From contig NZ_CP015039.1 in the NCBI RefSeq assembly GCF_002079305.1, positions 758,501-822,500 on the forward strand: a stretch of 64,000 nt of DNA, read 5' to 3'. The notes under the pieces were generated by a model, which saw nothing but the letters and a program-made list of their open reading frames with translations, had not been told where the DNA came from and made no database searches. Position numbers and translations under genes: made by a program. The stretch's first letter is position 1. The number at the start of each line of letters is the position of its first letter. The DNA is from Rhodovulum sp. P5 (GTDB lineage Bacteria; Pseudomonadota; Alphaproteobacteria; Rhodobacterales; Rhodobacteraceae). Below, piece after piece: positions 9,164 to 17,607 of the stretch.

Positions 9164-9975
9164 TGGCCCAGACCTTCCGCCGCCAGATAGGCCATGGCCG
9201 CGGGGATGCGAGCCTTGTCGCGCAACTCCAGTACCAGCCGCGGATTGCTGGACAGCGTGCCCAGCGCGCGGAACACCGATGTCCACAGGATGGTGCCCTC
9301 GCCCGGTGCCCAGTGCCGGTCGGCATGGCCGTCCGCATCCTGCAAATGGACATGGTGCAGGCGGTCGCCGGCGGAGGTCACGTAGTAATCCACCGGCGGG
9401 GCACCGTTGGTGACGTGGGAATAATGCGCATGCCCCGTGTCGATCGACAGCGCGATCGCGTCAGAGCCGAAGCTTTCGACCAGCGTCTTGCGGTGCTCTG
9501 GATCGATATCCTCGATATTCTCCACCACCAGAACCACGCCCTGATCGGCGGCGCGGGCCACGGCGGCGCCCAGCGTCTGGTGGGTACGCTCCACCATGTC
9601 GTCAAACGCATCTGGCTTGTCGCCGAAATTCTGGTTGTCCCATGCCCGGATCGGGGAGTGGACGACCATCTGCGTCGCGCCCACCGCCGCGCAGATATCC
9701 AGCCCCTGATCCATCCGCCTGGCGACGACCGCGCGAATCTCGGGGTCGGGGCTGGAGACGACGAAGCCCCAGAACGGCCCGTGGATGCCCCGCCGCCCGG
9801 CATGGCCGTCCAGAAGGCGCACGGCCTCTTCGGCCAGGGGCTGCCAGTCGCCCGACAAAACCTCCGGCTTGTGGAAGGTCTGCAATTCCAGATCGCGGTC
9901 CTTCTCCTTCAGCCAGTTCAGATAGGGGGGCAGGTCCGGCACGCCGAGGCAGGCACCGATCACGGGCAGGGTCAT
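9160..9975 (-). CDS. sugar phosphate isomerase/epimerase (xylose-isomerase-like TIM barrel)
   Basis: A 271-residue TIM-barrel protein of the AP-endonuclease-2/xylose-isomerase-like family. Candidate metal and substrate residues are HGPF (about 65), VVHSP (about 104), VVENIED (about 150), SIDTGHAHY (about 178), HHVHLQDADG (about 209) and the late LELRD. These proteins isomerise sugars, inositol derivatives or keto-acids. It is first in a two-gene operon with the GpdQ-like enzyme, so it could act on the sugar or polyol released by diester cleavage (inference). The exact reaction cannot be assigned. Confidence 0.82.
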   Translation of the reverse strand: MTLPVIGACLGVPDLPPYLNWLKEKDRDLELQTFHKPEVLSGDWQPLAEEAVRLLDGHAGRRGIHGPFWGFVVSSPDPEIRAVVARRMDQGLDICAAVGATQMVVHSPIRAWDNQNFGDKPDAFDDMVERTHQTLGAAVARAADQGVVLVVENIEDIDPEHRKTLVESFGSDAIALSIDTGHAHYSHVTNGAPPVDYYVTSAGDRLHHVHLQDADGHADRHWAPGEGTILWTSVFRALGTLSSNPRLVLELRDKARIPAAMAYLAAEGLGQ

Positions 9976-10300
9976 CGCAGGGCTCCTTCAGACATCAGGC
10001 GTTCCGGTTAGCGGCGGGCCGCAACAGCGCTGCGACGTCTGCGTGACATTCCGGCAAAGACGACATGCGCGGCCACGTCGGGCGAACATGGGCCAATCCG
10101 ACAACCAGCGGCAGATCCGAAACGCCGCCCCCCATGGCGACGGCCTGCAAGTGCCTGAAAAGCCCGGAACCGTCCCCGCGGCTGTCACCAAGCAGTCAAG
10201 AAACGTCAATGAAAGCGTCATGCCGCCGCCATACCCGCGTTGCCATCAGCGCGCAGGACAGGTGGACAGGAAGACCCTGTCATGACCCGGAGAGTGACCG
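9976..10300. other. divergent intergenic region (325 bp) upstream of the first Dpp-type operon
   Basis: No gene is seen between the isomerase start and the binding-protein start. The region holds a tandem GTCA array (described separately as a PhoB-box candidate) near its right side and about 80 bp of transcribed leader before the binding-protein gene. The divergent minus-strand operon must also be promoted from here. Confidence 0.7.
10182..10221 (+). promoter_or_regulatory. candidate PhoB box (four GTCA half-sites)
   Basis: GTCA occurs at 10184, 10195, 10205 and 10217, that is with 11, 10 and 12 bp spacing. The heptamers are CTGTCAC, CAGTCAA, ACGTCAA and GCGTCAT. PhoB binds tandem 11-bp units with a CTGTCAT core (established). 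CATACC, 8 bp after the last unit, could be the -10 hexamer, as expected where PhoB replaces the -35. It points toward the binding-protein gene at 10301. Confidence 0.55.
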
Positions 10301-11872
10301 ATGCTGAAACGCATTCTTGCCGCTCTTGCCCTGCTCGCCCTGGCCCTGTCGGCCACGGCCCCCGCGCAGGCGCAGGACCGCCGCCCCGACCTTGTCGTCG
10401 CCGTGAACAACCTGCCCGACAGCCTCGAAGGGATCGAGGAAATGGGCAATGTCGCCGTCCGCATCACCTATTCGATGTTCGACAGCCTGATCCGCCGGGA
10501 TTTCCTGGCCGATGGATCGGGCACGGCGTCCAAGCTGGTACCCAGCCTTGCCGAAAGTTGGACCCGCATCGACGACCGCACGCTGGAGCTGAAACTGCGC
10601 GAAGGCGTGAAGTTCCACGACGGGTCGGAACTGACCTCTGACGACGTGGTGTTTTCGTTCAACGCGGGGCGCGGCCACGGCTATGACCCTCTGATCGGTG
10701 CCGCCCGCCGCTTCATGCTGACGATCAGCCATATCGAACCGGTGGACAAATACACCGTCCGCGTGGTGTCGAAAGAACCCGATGTTCTGCTGGAACAGCG
10801 TCTTGCCGGCTATGCCTTCTGGGTGGTCGAGAACAAGAACTACATGACCGTCGGCAAGGACGCGTTCGCGCGCAACCCGGTCGGCACCGGCCCCTACAAG
10901 ATGGATAAATGGGTGGACGGCGAATTCATCCGCCTTGTTTCCCATGACAACTATTTCGGCGGCAGGCCCACCGCGAAATCGGTGACCTTCGTCGAGGTGC
11001 CGGAAGTGTCGGCCCGGATCGCGGGTCTTGTCTCGGGCGAATACGACATCGCCGTGAACATCCCGCCCGACCAGATCCCGGTGATCGAGGGGTATGACGA
11101 CCTGAAGGTCGAGCAGATCGTTCTGGACAACACCCATATGCTGGTCTTCTTCAATGTCGGTCCGACCGCTAAGAAAGAGGTTCGCCAGGCCCTGTCGCTG
11201 GCCATCGACCGCGACCTGCTGCGCAAGGCGCTGTGGGCCGACAAGAACTATACCCCGAACGGGCACCAGCTTCCGTCCTACGTGATGTGGATCGAAGATT
11301 TCCCCGGTTTCGAATACAACCCCGACAAGGCGCGCGCGCTGCTGAAAGAGGCGGGCTATAACGGCGAGGAGATCGTCTACAAGCTGCCGCTGAACTATTA
11401 CCTGCTGAGCCTTGAGGCCGCGCAGGCGATGCAGCAGATGTGGAAAGAGGTCGGCCTGAACGTCAAGCTGCAACCGGTCGAGAACTGGAGCCAGGTGAAC
11501 GACCCCAACCAGACCGTGCATATCCGGCCCTGGTCCAACACCCACCGCATGCCCGACCCGCTGGGCAGCTTCGTGCCGCAATGGGGCGTCGACAGCTGGG
11601 TGCAGAAGAACAAGGAAGATGCCGCGCGGTCCTGGAAGGCCCCGGCAGAGTTCAACAAGCTGCACGAGGTGATCGTGGCCTCGACCGACTGGGACGAGCG
11701 TCAGCAGGCCTATCGCGACGCGCTGACCATCTTCATGGACGAGGCGCCGGGCACGATGCTGTACAACCCGCTGGAAACCTACGCGATGCGCAAGGACATC
11801 GAGTGGAAGCCCTACGGCCTCTACTACATGGACCTGCGCCCCTACAACCTGCAGATCGGCGGCAGCAACTGA
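10301..11872 (+). CDS. Dpp/Opp-family ABC transporter substrate-binding protein
   Basis: A 523-residue periplasmic protein with a signal peptide cleaved near AQA-Q (about residue 25). It has the family-5 binding-protein pattern: LVPSLAESW, LREGVKFHDGSELTSDDVVFSF (residues about 95-120), GTGPYKMD, RQALSLAIDRD and a C-terminal ALTIFMDEAPGTMLYNP. Members bind peptides, nickel, or sugar phosphodiesters such as agrocinopines. Here the operon ends with a sugar-isomerase-like gene and lacks any peptidase, and a PhoB-box candidate lies upstream, so a phosphorylated sugar-type ligand is more likely than a peptide (inference). Confidence 0.87.
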   Translation: MLKRILAALALLALALSATAPAQAQDRRPDLVVAVNNLPDSLEGIEEMGNVAVRITYSMFDSLIRRDFLADGSGTASKLVPSLAESWTRIDDRTLELKLREGVKFHDGSELTSDDVVFSFNAGRGHGYDPLIGAARRFMLTISHIEPVDKYTVRVVSKEPDVLLEQRLAGYAFWVVENKNYMTVGKDAFARNPVGTGPYKMDKWVDGEFIRLVSHDNYFGGRPTAKSVTFVEVPEVSARIAGLVSGEYDIAVNIPPDQIPVIEGYDDLKVEQIVLDNTHMLVFFNVGPTAKKEVRQALSLAIDRDLLRKALWADKNYTPNGHQLPSYVMWIEDFPGFEYNPDKARALLKEAGYNGEEIVYKLPLNYYLLSLEAAQAMQQMWKEVGLNVKLQPVENWSQVNDPNQTVHIRPWSNTHRMPDPLGSFVPQWGVDSWVQKNKEDAARSWKAPAEFNKLHEVIVASTDWDERQQAYRDALTIFMDEAPGTMLYNPLETYAMRKDIEWKPYGLYYMDLRPYNLQIGGSN

Positions 11873-11882
11873 TCCGCCCAAC

Positions 11883-11905
11883 GCGCCGGCCCACACGGCC
11901 GGCGC
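11883..11905 (+). terminator. hairpin after the first Dpp-type binding protein gene
   Basis: A perfect 9-bp stem (GCGCCGGCC / GGCCGGCGC) with loop CACAC lies 10 bp after the stop codon and before the ATPase genes. There is no U-tract. As after ugpB, it probably sets a higher level of binding protein than of membrane components. Confidence 0.45.
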
Positions 11906-11922
11906 CCCTGCCCGAGGCCCCC

Positions 11923-12909
11923 ATGCTTTTGTCCGTCGACACCATTTCCGTTCGGATCGACCGGCCCGGCCTTCAGCCGGTGTTTCCCGTGCGCGGCGTA
12001 TCGCTGGCGGTGGAGGCGGGGCGCACGCTCGCACTCGTCGGTGAATCCGGCTGCGGAAAATCGATGACCTGTCTGGCCATCGCGGGACTGCTTCCCAAAC
12101 GCGGCCATGTGGCCGAAGGCGCGATCCGGCTGGATGGCCGCAACCTGTGCGAGATGTCGGTGCCAGAGGCCCGCGCCCTGCGCCGCCGCGCCATGGCCAG
12201 CGTATTTCAGGATGCCACCGGCGGTCTCAACCCGGTGCGCACCATCGGCTGGCAGGTGGCCGAGGCCGTGCGCCTGCGCAAGGGTGCCACCCGGGCCGAC
12301 GCGCGGAAAGAGGCGATCCGCCTGCTGGGCCGCGTGGGTCTGCCCGATCCCGAACGCCGCGCCCGCGAATACCCCCACCAGTTTTCCGGCGGCATGAACC
12401 AGCGCGCGATGATCGCGCTTGCCATCGCGGGCAGCCCGCGAGTTCTGATCGCCGATGAGGCAACGACAGCACTGGACGTGACGCTTCAGGCCCAGATCCT
12501 CGACCTGATCGCCGATCTGCGCGATAGCCTCGGGATGGGCGTCTTGTTCGTGACCCATGATCTGGGCCTTGTCGCCCAACGCGCCGACCATGTCGCGGTG
12601 ATGTATGCTGGCCGGCTGGTGGAGGCCGCCGATGTAACCACGCTGTTCGCCCGACCACGCCATCCCTATACCGCGGGGCTCTTGGCGGCCCTGCCCGATG
12701 CGCAGGGCGCGCGCTCGCGGCTCGCCTCGATCGAGGGGACGGTACCGCCGATCGACACCCTGCCGCCCGGCTGCGCCTTTGCCCCCCGTTGCCCCCGCGC
12801 GTCGGCTTTCTGCACGCAATACGACCCCGACCCGGTTGCCGGGCTCGCCTGTCACCACCCCGCTCTGCAGGGCAGTCCCCAGCCCCATCGTGAAACGGTG
12901 CCATCATGA
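11923..12909 (+). CDS. Dpp/Opp-type ABC transporter ATP-binding protein (DppD-like)
   Basis: A 328-residue ATPase with Walker [10 protein letters not shown] (about residue 41), signature FSGGMNQRA, Walker B VLIADEATTALD and switch H in FVTHDLG. The C-terminal oligopeptide-transporter zinc-finger-like extension reads PPGCAFAPRCPRA...C, with cysteines typical of DppD/OppD (Fe-S or structural). The position after Walker A is Met rather than the usual Thr (GKSM). That is unusual, because this Thr/Ser helps bind Mg2+, though a neighbouring Thr follows. It overlaps the next ATPase by ATGA. Confidence 0.9.
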   Translation: MLLSVDTISVRIDRPGLQPVFPVRGVSLAVEAGRTLALVGESGCGKSMTCLAIAGLLPKRGHVAEGAIRLDGRNLCEMSVPEARALRRRAMASVFQDATGGLNPVRTIGWQVAEAVRLRKGATRADARKEAIRLLGRVGLPDPERRAREYPHQFSGGMNQRAMIALAIAGSPRVLIADEATTALDVTLQAQILDLIADLRDSLGMGVLFVTHDLGLVAQRADHVAVMYAGRLVEAADVTTLFARPRHPYTAGLLAALPDAQGARSRLASIEGTVPPIDTLPPGCAFAPRCPRASAFCTQYDPDPVAGLACHHPALQGSPQPHRETVPS

Positions 12910-13859
12910 CCGCGCAACTACAGGCGCATGGGCTGACCAAGTCCTATGCCATCGGGCGGCCGGGGCTGTTTCGCCCGGCCCGCCGCTTTCAGGCGGTGAA
13001 CGGGGTCGACGTGACGCTTGCCCGGGGCGAAACCCTTGGCATCGTCGGCGAAAGCGGCTGCGGCAAGTCCACGCTGGCGCGCCTGCTGGTCGGGCTCAGC
13101 CCCGCCGATACCGGATCGGTGCAGATCGGCGATACCGACGTGCTGCACATGGACGATGCCCACTGGCGCGCGATGCGCCGGCGGATCCAGATCGTCTATC
13201 AGGATGCCGCGGGTGCGCTGGACCCCCGGATGACCGTCCGCGCGCAGGTGGAGGAGCCCTTGCGCATTCATAAGCTGCCGCTGAAGGCCGCCGACGAAGC
13301 GCTGGCTGCGGTGGGCCTTGTTCCGGCGATGGGCGCGCGCTATCCGCACGAACTGTCCGGCGGGCAGTTGCAGCGCGTGGTGATCGCGCGGGCCCTGACC
13401 CTTGACCCCGAGATCCTGGTGCTGGACGAACCGGTCTCGGCGCTCGACGTCTCGATCCAGGCGCAGATCGTGAACCTGTTGCAGGATCTTCAGCGCGACC
13501 GGCGCCTGTCCTATCTCTTCGTCAGCCACGATCTGGGCATCGTGCGCCATATCTCGGACCGGATCGCGGTGATGTATCTGGGCCGGATCGTGGAAGAGGC
13601 GGAGAAGACCGCCTTTTATGCCCATGCCCTGCACCCCTATTCCCGCGCGCTGCTGGCCGCGGTGCCGGTGGCCGACCCCACCCGCCGCGATGCCGCGCCC
13701 CGGATCGGCGACCCGCCCAACCCGGCCAATCCGCCGTCGGGCTGCGGCTTTCATCCGCGCTGCCCCTTTGCCGTGCCACGCTGCGCGGCCGAGGTGCCGC
13801 CCCTGCGCGATATCGGCGGACGCCGCGCCGCCTGTCACCGGATCGAGGAGATCGCCTGA
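12906..13859 (+). CDS. Dpp/Opp-type ABC transporter ATP-binding protein (DppF-like)
   Basis: A 317-residue second ATPase with a canonical Walker [10 protein letters not shown], signature LSGGQLQRV, Walker B ILVLDEPVSALD, switch VSHDLG and the C-terminal Cys cluster GCGFHPRCPFAVPRC. It forms the heterodimeric motor with the preceding DppD-like subunit. It begins in an ATGA overlap and its stop overlaps the next permease start by one base (TGATG). All five transporter genes are therefore translationally coupled. Confidence 0.9.
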   Translation: MTAQLQAHGLTKSYAIGRPGLFRPARRFQAVNGVDVTLARGETLGIVGESGCGKSTLARLLVGLSPADTGSVQIGDTDVLHMDDAHWRAMRRRIQIVYQDAAGALDPRMTVRAQVEEPLRIHKLPLKAADEALAAVGLVPAMGARYPHELSGGQLQRVVIARALTLDPEILVLDEPVSALDVSIQAQIVNLLQDLQRDRRLSYLFVSHDLGIVRHISDRIAVMYLGRIVEEAEKTAFYAHALHPYSRALLAAVPVADPTRRDAAPRIGDPPNPANPPSGCGFHPRCPFAVPRCAAEVPPLRDIGGRRAACHRIEEIA

Positions 13860-14791
13860 TGCGCTGGGCCGCGATCAAGTCCTTGCGCGCACTTGTCACG
13901 ATGTGGCTGGTCGTGACGTTCGTCTTCTTCGTGCTGCGGATTTCGGGCGACCCGACGACGGTCTTGCTGCCCGATGACGTGGACGAGACGACACGCGCCT
14001 TCTATCGCGCGAAATGGGGGCTCGATGCACCGCTCTGGTCGCAATATGTCGACTATTTCCGCGCGCTTTTGCAGGGCGATTTCGGGATCTCCTTCCGCAA
14101 CAATCAGGACGCGTTCCAACTGGTCTGGGACCGGGTGCCGAAAACGGCATTGCTGGGGGGCACGGCACTGACGCTTGCGCTGGTGATCGGCACGCCGCTG
14201 GGCGTTCTGGCCGCCCTTTACCGCGACAGCTGGCTGGACCGCGCGATCATGAGCGTCGCGGTCTTCGGCTTCTCCATGCCGAACTTCTTTCTGGGGATCC
14301 TGCTGATCCTGATCTTCTCGCTGCACCTGAGGCTCTTGCCATCTTCCGGGTCGGGCACGGTCTGGCATCTGGTGATGCCCGCCCTGACGCTGGGCACCGG
14401 CTTTGCCGCGCAGATCGCGCGCTATACCCGGTCCTCGATGATCGACGTGTTGTCGAAGCCCTATATGCGCACCGCAAGGTCCAAGGGCGCTGGCCCTGCC
14501 CGGCGGGTGACATGGCACGCCGTTCCCAATGCCGCGGTGCCGGTGGTCACGATCCTCGGCTTCAAGGTGGGTGAATTGCTGGGCTGGGCCGTGGTCACCG
14601 AAACGGTGTTCGCCTGGCCGGGGATCGGGCGGCTTTTGACCAATGCGGTGGCCGCGCGCGATCTGGCCGTGGTGCAATGCATCATGATCCTGCTGGCCTT
14701 CACCATGGTGTCGGCCAACATGCTGGTCGATCTGGTCTATGGCTGGCTGGACCCGCGGGTCCGCGTGGGCGCGGGGACACGGCAGAGATGA
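13859..14791 (+). CDS. Dpp-type ABC transporter permease (DppB-like)
   Basis: A 310-residue inner-membrane permease with six membrane segments. The early VVTFVFFVLRISGDP and the GDFGISF motif near residue 75 are standard for DppB/NikB proteins, and the coupling loop reads RTARSKGAGPARRVTWHAVPN (about 200-220). It partners with the DppC-like permease that overlaps its end by ATGA. Confidence 0.9.
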   Translation: MRWAAIKSLRALVTMWLVVTFVFFVLRISGDPTTVLLPDDVDETTRAFYRAKWGLDAPLWSQYVDYFRALLQGDFGISFRNNQDAFQLVWDRVPKTALLGGTALTLALVIGTPLGVLAALYRDSWLDRAIMSVAVFGFSMPNFFLGILLILIFSLHLRLLPSSGSGTVWHLVMPALTLGTGFAAQIARYTRSSMIDVLSKPYMRTARSKGAGPARRVTWHAVPNAAVPVVTILGFKVGELLGWAVVTETVFAWPGIGRLLTNAVAARDLAVVQCIMILLAFTMVSANMLVDLVYGWLDPRVRVGAGTRQR

Positions 14792-15675
14792 GCACGATCG
14801 ACACCTCTGCCGTCACCGGGCGCCGCTGGGCGGTGCTGCGCTTTCTCTCGAGCCTGCCGGTCGCGGTGATGCTGGCCGCGGGCGTGATCGCGGCGATGCT
14901 GTTCATCATGGTCTTTGCCAAGCTGTTGCAGCCCTATGCCTTCGACCATGTCGACCTGTTGAACCGCATGACTCCGCCGGTACCGATGGCCGGCGCGACA
15001 TGGGCGCATCCGCTGGGCACCGACACGCTGGGGCGCGATCTGCTGTCGCGGCTTCTGGTCGCCGCGCAGACCTCGATGCTGTTGTCGCTGCTTGGCACCT
15101 GCCTTGGTGCGGTTCTGGGGATCACGCTGGGGTTTTTCGCGGCCCACAAGGGCGGGTTCTGGGACGAGGTCATCATGGCGCTGGTGGATTTCCAGGCCGC
15201 CATGCCGTGGTTCATCGTGGCCCTCGCCATCCTCGCCTTCATGGGCAACTCCATGGTCGTTTTCGTCATGATCATGGCCCTTTACGGGTGGGAGACCTAT
15301 GCCCGGATCACCCGTGGGCTGGTCCTGTCGGCGCGCGAACAGGGCTATGCGCTGGCGGTTCGGGGTCTCGGCGCGCGGCCGCGCTGGATCTACACCCGGC
15401 ATATCCTGCCCAACATCGCGGGGCCGCTGATCGTGCAACTGACGATCAACTTCCCCAACACGATCCTCTTTGAGACCTCTCTCAGCTTTCTCGGGCTTGG
15501 CATCCGCCCGCCGCTGACCTCTCTCGGCCAGATGCTGGGCGATGGGCGCGATTACCTGATCAGCGCGTGGTGGTTGGCCGTCATCCCGGGTCTGACGATC
15601 TTCCTGACCACCCTTTCCATGTCGATCCTTGGCGACTGGCTGCGCGCCCGGCTCGACCCCTCGCTGGAGCAATGA
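14788..15675 (+). CDS. Dpp-type ABC transporter permease (DppC-like)
   Basis: A 295-residue permease with an N-terminal anchor, the HPLGTDTLGRDLLSRLL motif (about residue 72) typical of DppC, and the coupling loop ALAVRGLGARPRWIYTRHILPN (about 188-210). The C-terminal LSMSILGDWLRARLDP is also family-typical. It ends in an ATGA overlap with the TIM-barrel gene, so that enzyme is made together with the importer. Confidence 0.9.
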   Translation: MSTIDTSAVTGRRWAVLRFLSSLPVAVMLAAGVIAAMLFIMVFAKLLQPYAFDHVDLLNRMTPPVPMAGATWAHPLGTDTLGRDLLSRLLVAAQTSMLLSLLGTCLGAVLGITLGFFAAHKGGFWDEVIMALVDFQAAMPWFIVALAILAFMGNSMVVFVMIMALYGWETYARITRGLVLSAREQGYALAVRGLGARPRWIYTRHILPNIAGPLIVQLTINFPNTILFETSLSFLGLGIRPPLTSLGQMLGDGRDYLISAWWLAVIPGLTIFLTTLSMSILGDWLRARLDPSLEQ

Positions 15676-16604
15676 CCATGACCGACCGCATCATCGCCAC
15701 CGGGTTCAACACCGGCTATGCCGAGGGCGACCTCGACCGATTGGCCGCGCGCCTGTCCCATATGGCCGCAATCGGCTGCACCGGGGCCGAGATCACGGCG
15801 GTTGGCCTTGACGCGGTGGTGTCCTGCAGGCTGGTTCCCGACCGGGTGCAGGCCCTGCGGCAGATCATGGCGGCCCATCCGCTGAGCTATTCGATGCACG
15901 CCCCCATCGCCATCAACCTGATGGACGAAACCCATGCCGACCCGATGCAGCGGGCGGCCATCGTGTCGATGGAGCTTGCCGCAGAGATCGGCGCGCGGGT
16001 CGTCGTGCTGCATCCCGGCCGCTGCCACCCGAAGGACTGGGTCGACCGGCAGGCAGGGCTTCTGCAGTTCGAGCTGGACATGCTGGGCCCCGTGGCAGAC
16101 CGCGCCGCGGCGCTGGGTGTGCAGATCGCCTATGAGAACATCTCGCCCAATGCGCGGGTGGTCGCGGGGGAAGAGACGTCCTATTCCCTCGACCCCCGGC
16201 AACTTGCCATGCAACTGGAGCGGCTGCACCACGACGCGGTCATGGCCTGTCTCGACATCAGTCACGCGCAGCAGGGGGCGGTTCTGTGGTCCTTCGACAT
16301 GGTCGAGGCATGTGCGGCTCTCGCACCCTGGATCGGGCATATCCATTTTTCCGACAGCGCCGGGGTGCCCGCTACCTTCCCCCACACCCATCAGGGGGAG
16401 CGGCATTTCTTCGGCGTGGGCGACATGCATGCGCCGAAGGGCTGGGGCGCGGTCGATTTCGACGCACTGGCCGCCCGGCTGCCCGTGCGGCAGGGAACCC
16501 GCGTGGTGATCGAGATCAAGCGCAATTTCCTTGCCCATGCGGAACGCGCGACATTGCAGGCCGCCAAGGACTTCGGCGCGGCCGTCAACGCGGCGGGGGG
16601 CTGA
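15672..16604 (+). CDS. sugar phosphate isomerase/epimerase family TIM-barrel protein
   Basis: A 310-residue TIM-barrel protein related in fold to, but clearly diverged from, the one at 9160-9975. Likely active-site segments are MHAPI (about 77), VVLHPGRCH (about 113), AYENISPN (about 155), CLDISHA (about 197), IHFSDS (about 225), GVGDMH and VVIEIKRNF. The start at 15672 overlaps the permease stop as ATGA; an in-frame ATG two codons later (15678) is an alternative. As the only enzyme gene in this importer operon, it probably converts the imported compound or its product. No reaction can be named. Confidence 0.8.
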   Translation: MTMTDRIIATGFNTGYAEGDLDRLAARLSHMAAIGCTGAEITAVGLDAVVSCRLVPDRVQALRQIMAAHPLSYSMHAPIAINLMDETHADPMQRAAIVSMELAAEIGARVVVLHPGRCHPKDWVDRQAGLLQFELDMLGPVADRAAALGVQIAYENISPNARVVAGEETSYSLDPRQLAMQLERLHHDAVMACLDISHAQQGAVLWSFDMVEACAALAPWIGHIHFSDSAGVPATFPHTHQGERHFFGVGDMHAPKGWGAVDFDALAARLPVRQGTRVVIEIKRNFLAHAERATLQAAKDFGAAVNAAGG

Positions 16605-16639
16605 GGCCAAGGGCGGTCGACGTCAGCCGTTTCCGGCAA

Positions 16640-16668
16640 GCGTGAGCGCCGAATACCGACGCTCACGC
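16640..16668. terminator. bidirectional hairpin between convergent genes
   Basis: A perfect 9-bp stem (GCGTGAGCG / CGCTCACGC) with an 11-base loop sits between the stop codons of the isomerase (+) and the LysR gene (-). It has no long U-tract on either side, so it is a likely but weak bidirectional terminator. Confidence 0.5.
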
Positions 16669-16671
16669 CCC

Positions 16672-17553
16672 CTAGTCGCCCTGACGCGCCCGCCAGGCTG
16701 CGGCGCTATCGAAGAATGCCGCGATCAGGTCGCTGCCCTCACCGACCAGCGCAAAAGCGAACTCCTCGCTGGCCGCCGTCATCTCGGCGATCCGAAGCCG
16801 CCGCACCCCGTCCACCCGTCCGGTGCCGTGGCGCCAGATGAAACCGACACCCAGCCCATTGGCCACGGCCTCGTAGACGCCATCGCGGGAATCGAGCGTC
16901 AGGAAGGGCTCCGGCACAAGGCCCAGCCGGGCGAACAGCCGATCCGCCGCGCGCTGGGTGGATGACCCCCGGGCGCGGAAAATCAGCCGCTCCCCGATCA
17001 GATCGGCGGCGGCGACCTCTGCGCGATCCGCCCAGCGATGGGTCAGGGGCACGATGGCCATCACCTCGTTCCGGATCAGGACCTTGCGGCGAAAGCGGCT
17101 GTCGGGCGGCACGTCGGGGAGGATGCCGACATCGACCTCCCGGTTCAGCACAAGACGGGTGATCCGTTCATGGGAGCCGGATTCGACCCGCAGGCGGACC
17201 GAGGGATAGGCCTTGCTGAAATGGGAAATGATCGCCATGCCCGGCATCATGTTCCCCAGCCCGATGGAGATCTCGCCGGACTCGATCAGGGTATGGCGGG
17301 TCAGCAACCGTTCCGCCGCGGTCCGCTCTCGCGCGACGCGTTCGGCAGAGTCGCACAGGCTGGTGCAGACAGGGGTTGGCACCAGACGCCCGTGGCGGCG
17401 CAGGAACAGCTTCACGCCAAAGCGCGTCTCGATCCGCTTGATCTGCTGGGCCACGGCGGGTTGCGACACGCCCGCGCGCCGGGCGGCCTCGGCATAGGAT
17501 CCGGCGGCGGCCACATGGCGCACATAATCGAGACCGGCAAGGCTAAGGGTCAC
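16672..17553 (-). CDS. LysR-family transcriptional regulator
   Basis: A 293-residue regulator with an N-terminal winged helix-turn-helix (AGSYAEAARRAGVSQPAVAQQIKRIE, about residues 15-40) and a LysR substrate-binding domain from about residue 90 (ISIGLGNM, GILPD). The start is a GTG at 17553. A T-N11-A palindrome lies 6 bp ahead, as expected for autoregulation. It is divergent from the HAD-importer-phosphoesterase operon, which is probably its target. The effector is unknown; a metabolite of the imported diester would fit (inference). Confidence 0.92.
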   Translation of the reverse strand: MTLSLAGLDYVRHVAAAGSYAEAARRAGVSQPAVAQQIKRIETRFGVKLFLRRHGRLVPTPVCTSLCDSAERVARERTAAERLLTRHTLIESGEISIGLGNMMPGMAIISHFSKAYPSVRLRVESGSHERITRLVLNREVDVGILPDVPPDSRFRRKVLIRNEVMAIVPLTHRWADRAEVAAADLIGERLIFRARGSSTQRAADRLFARLGLVPEPFLTLDSRDGVYEAVANGLGVGFIWRHGTGRVDGVRRLRIAEMTAASEEFAFALVGEGSDLIAAFFDSAAAWRARQGD

Positions 17554-17558
17554 GGCAC

Positions 17559-17571
17559 TTCATCCGATGAA
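17559..17571. promoter_or_regulatory. candidate LysR-type operator
   Basis: TTCATCCGATGAA is a perfect 5-bp palindrome around CCG and fits the T-N11-A LysR rule. A second ATGAAA half-site lies at 17589-17594. Both fall in the gap between the LysR gene and the divergent HAD operon. Confidence 0.5.
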
Positions 17572-17607
17572 AGCGATTCTACCACCAGATGAAAGACTAG
17601 CTTTCCC

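Noticed and set aside
10280..12034. 584-codon antisense frame opposite the first Dpp-type binding protein
   Set aside because: It has His/Val/Arg-rich shadow composition and no recognisable motif, and the sense gene is certain.
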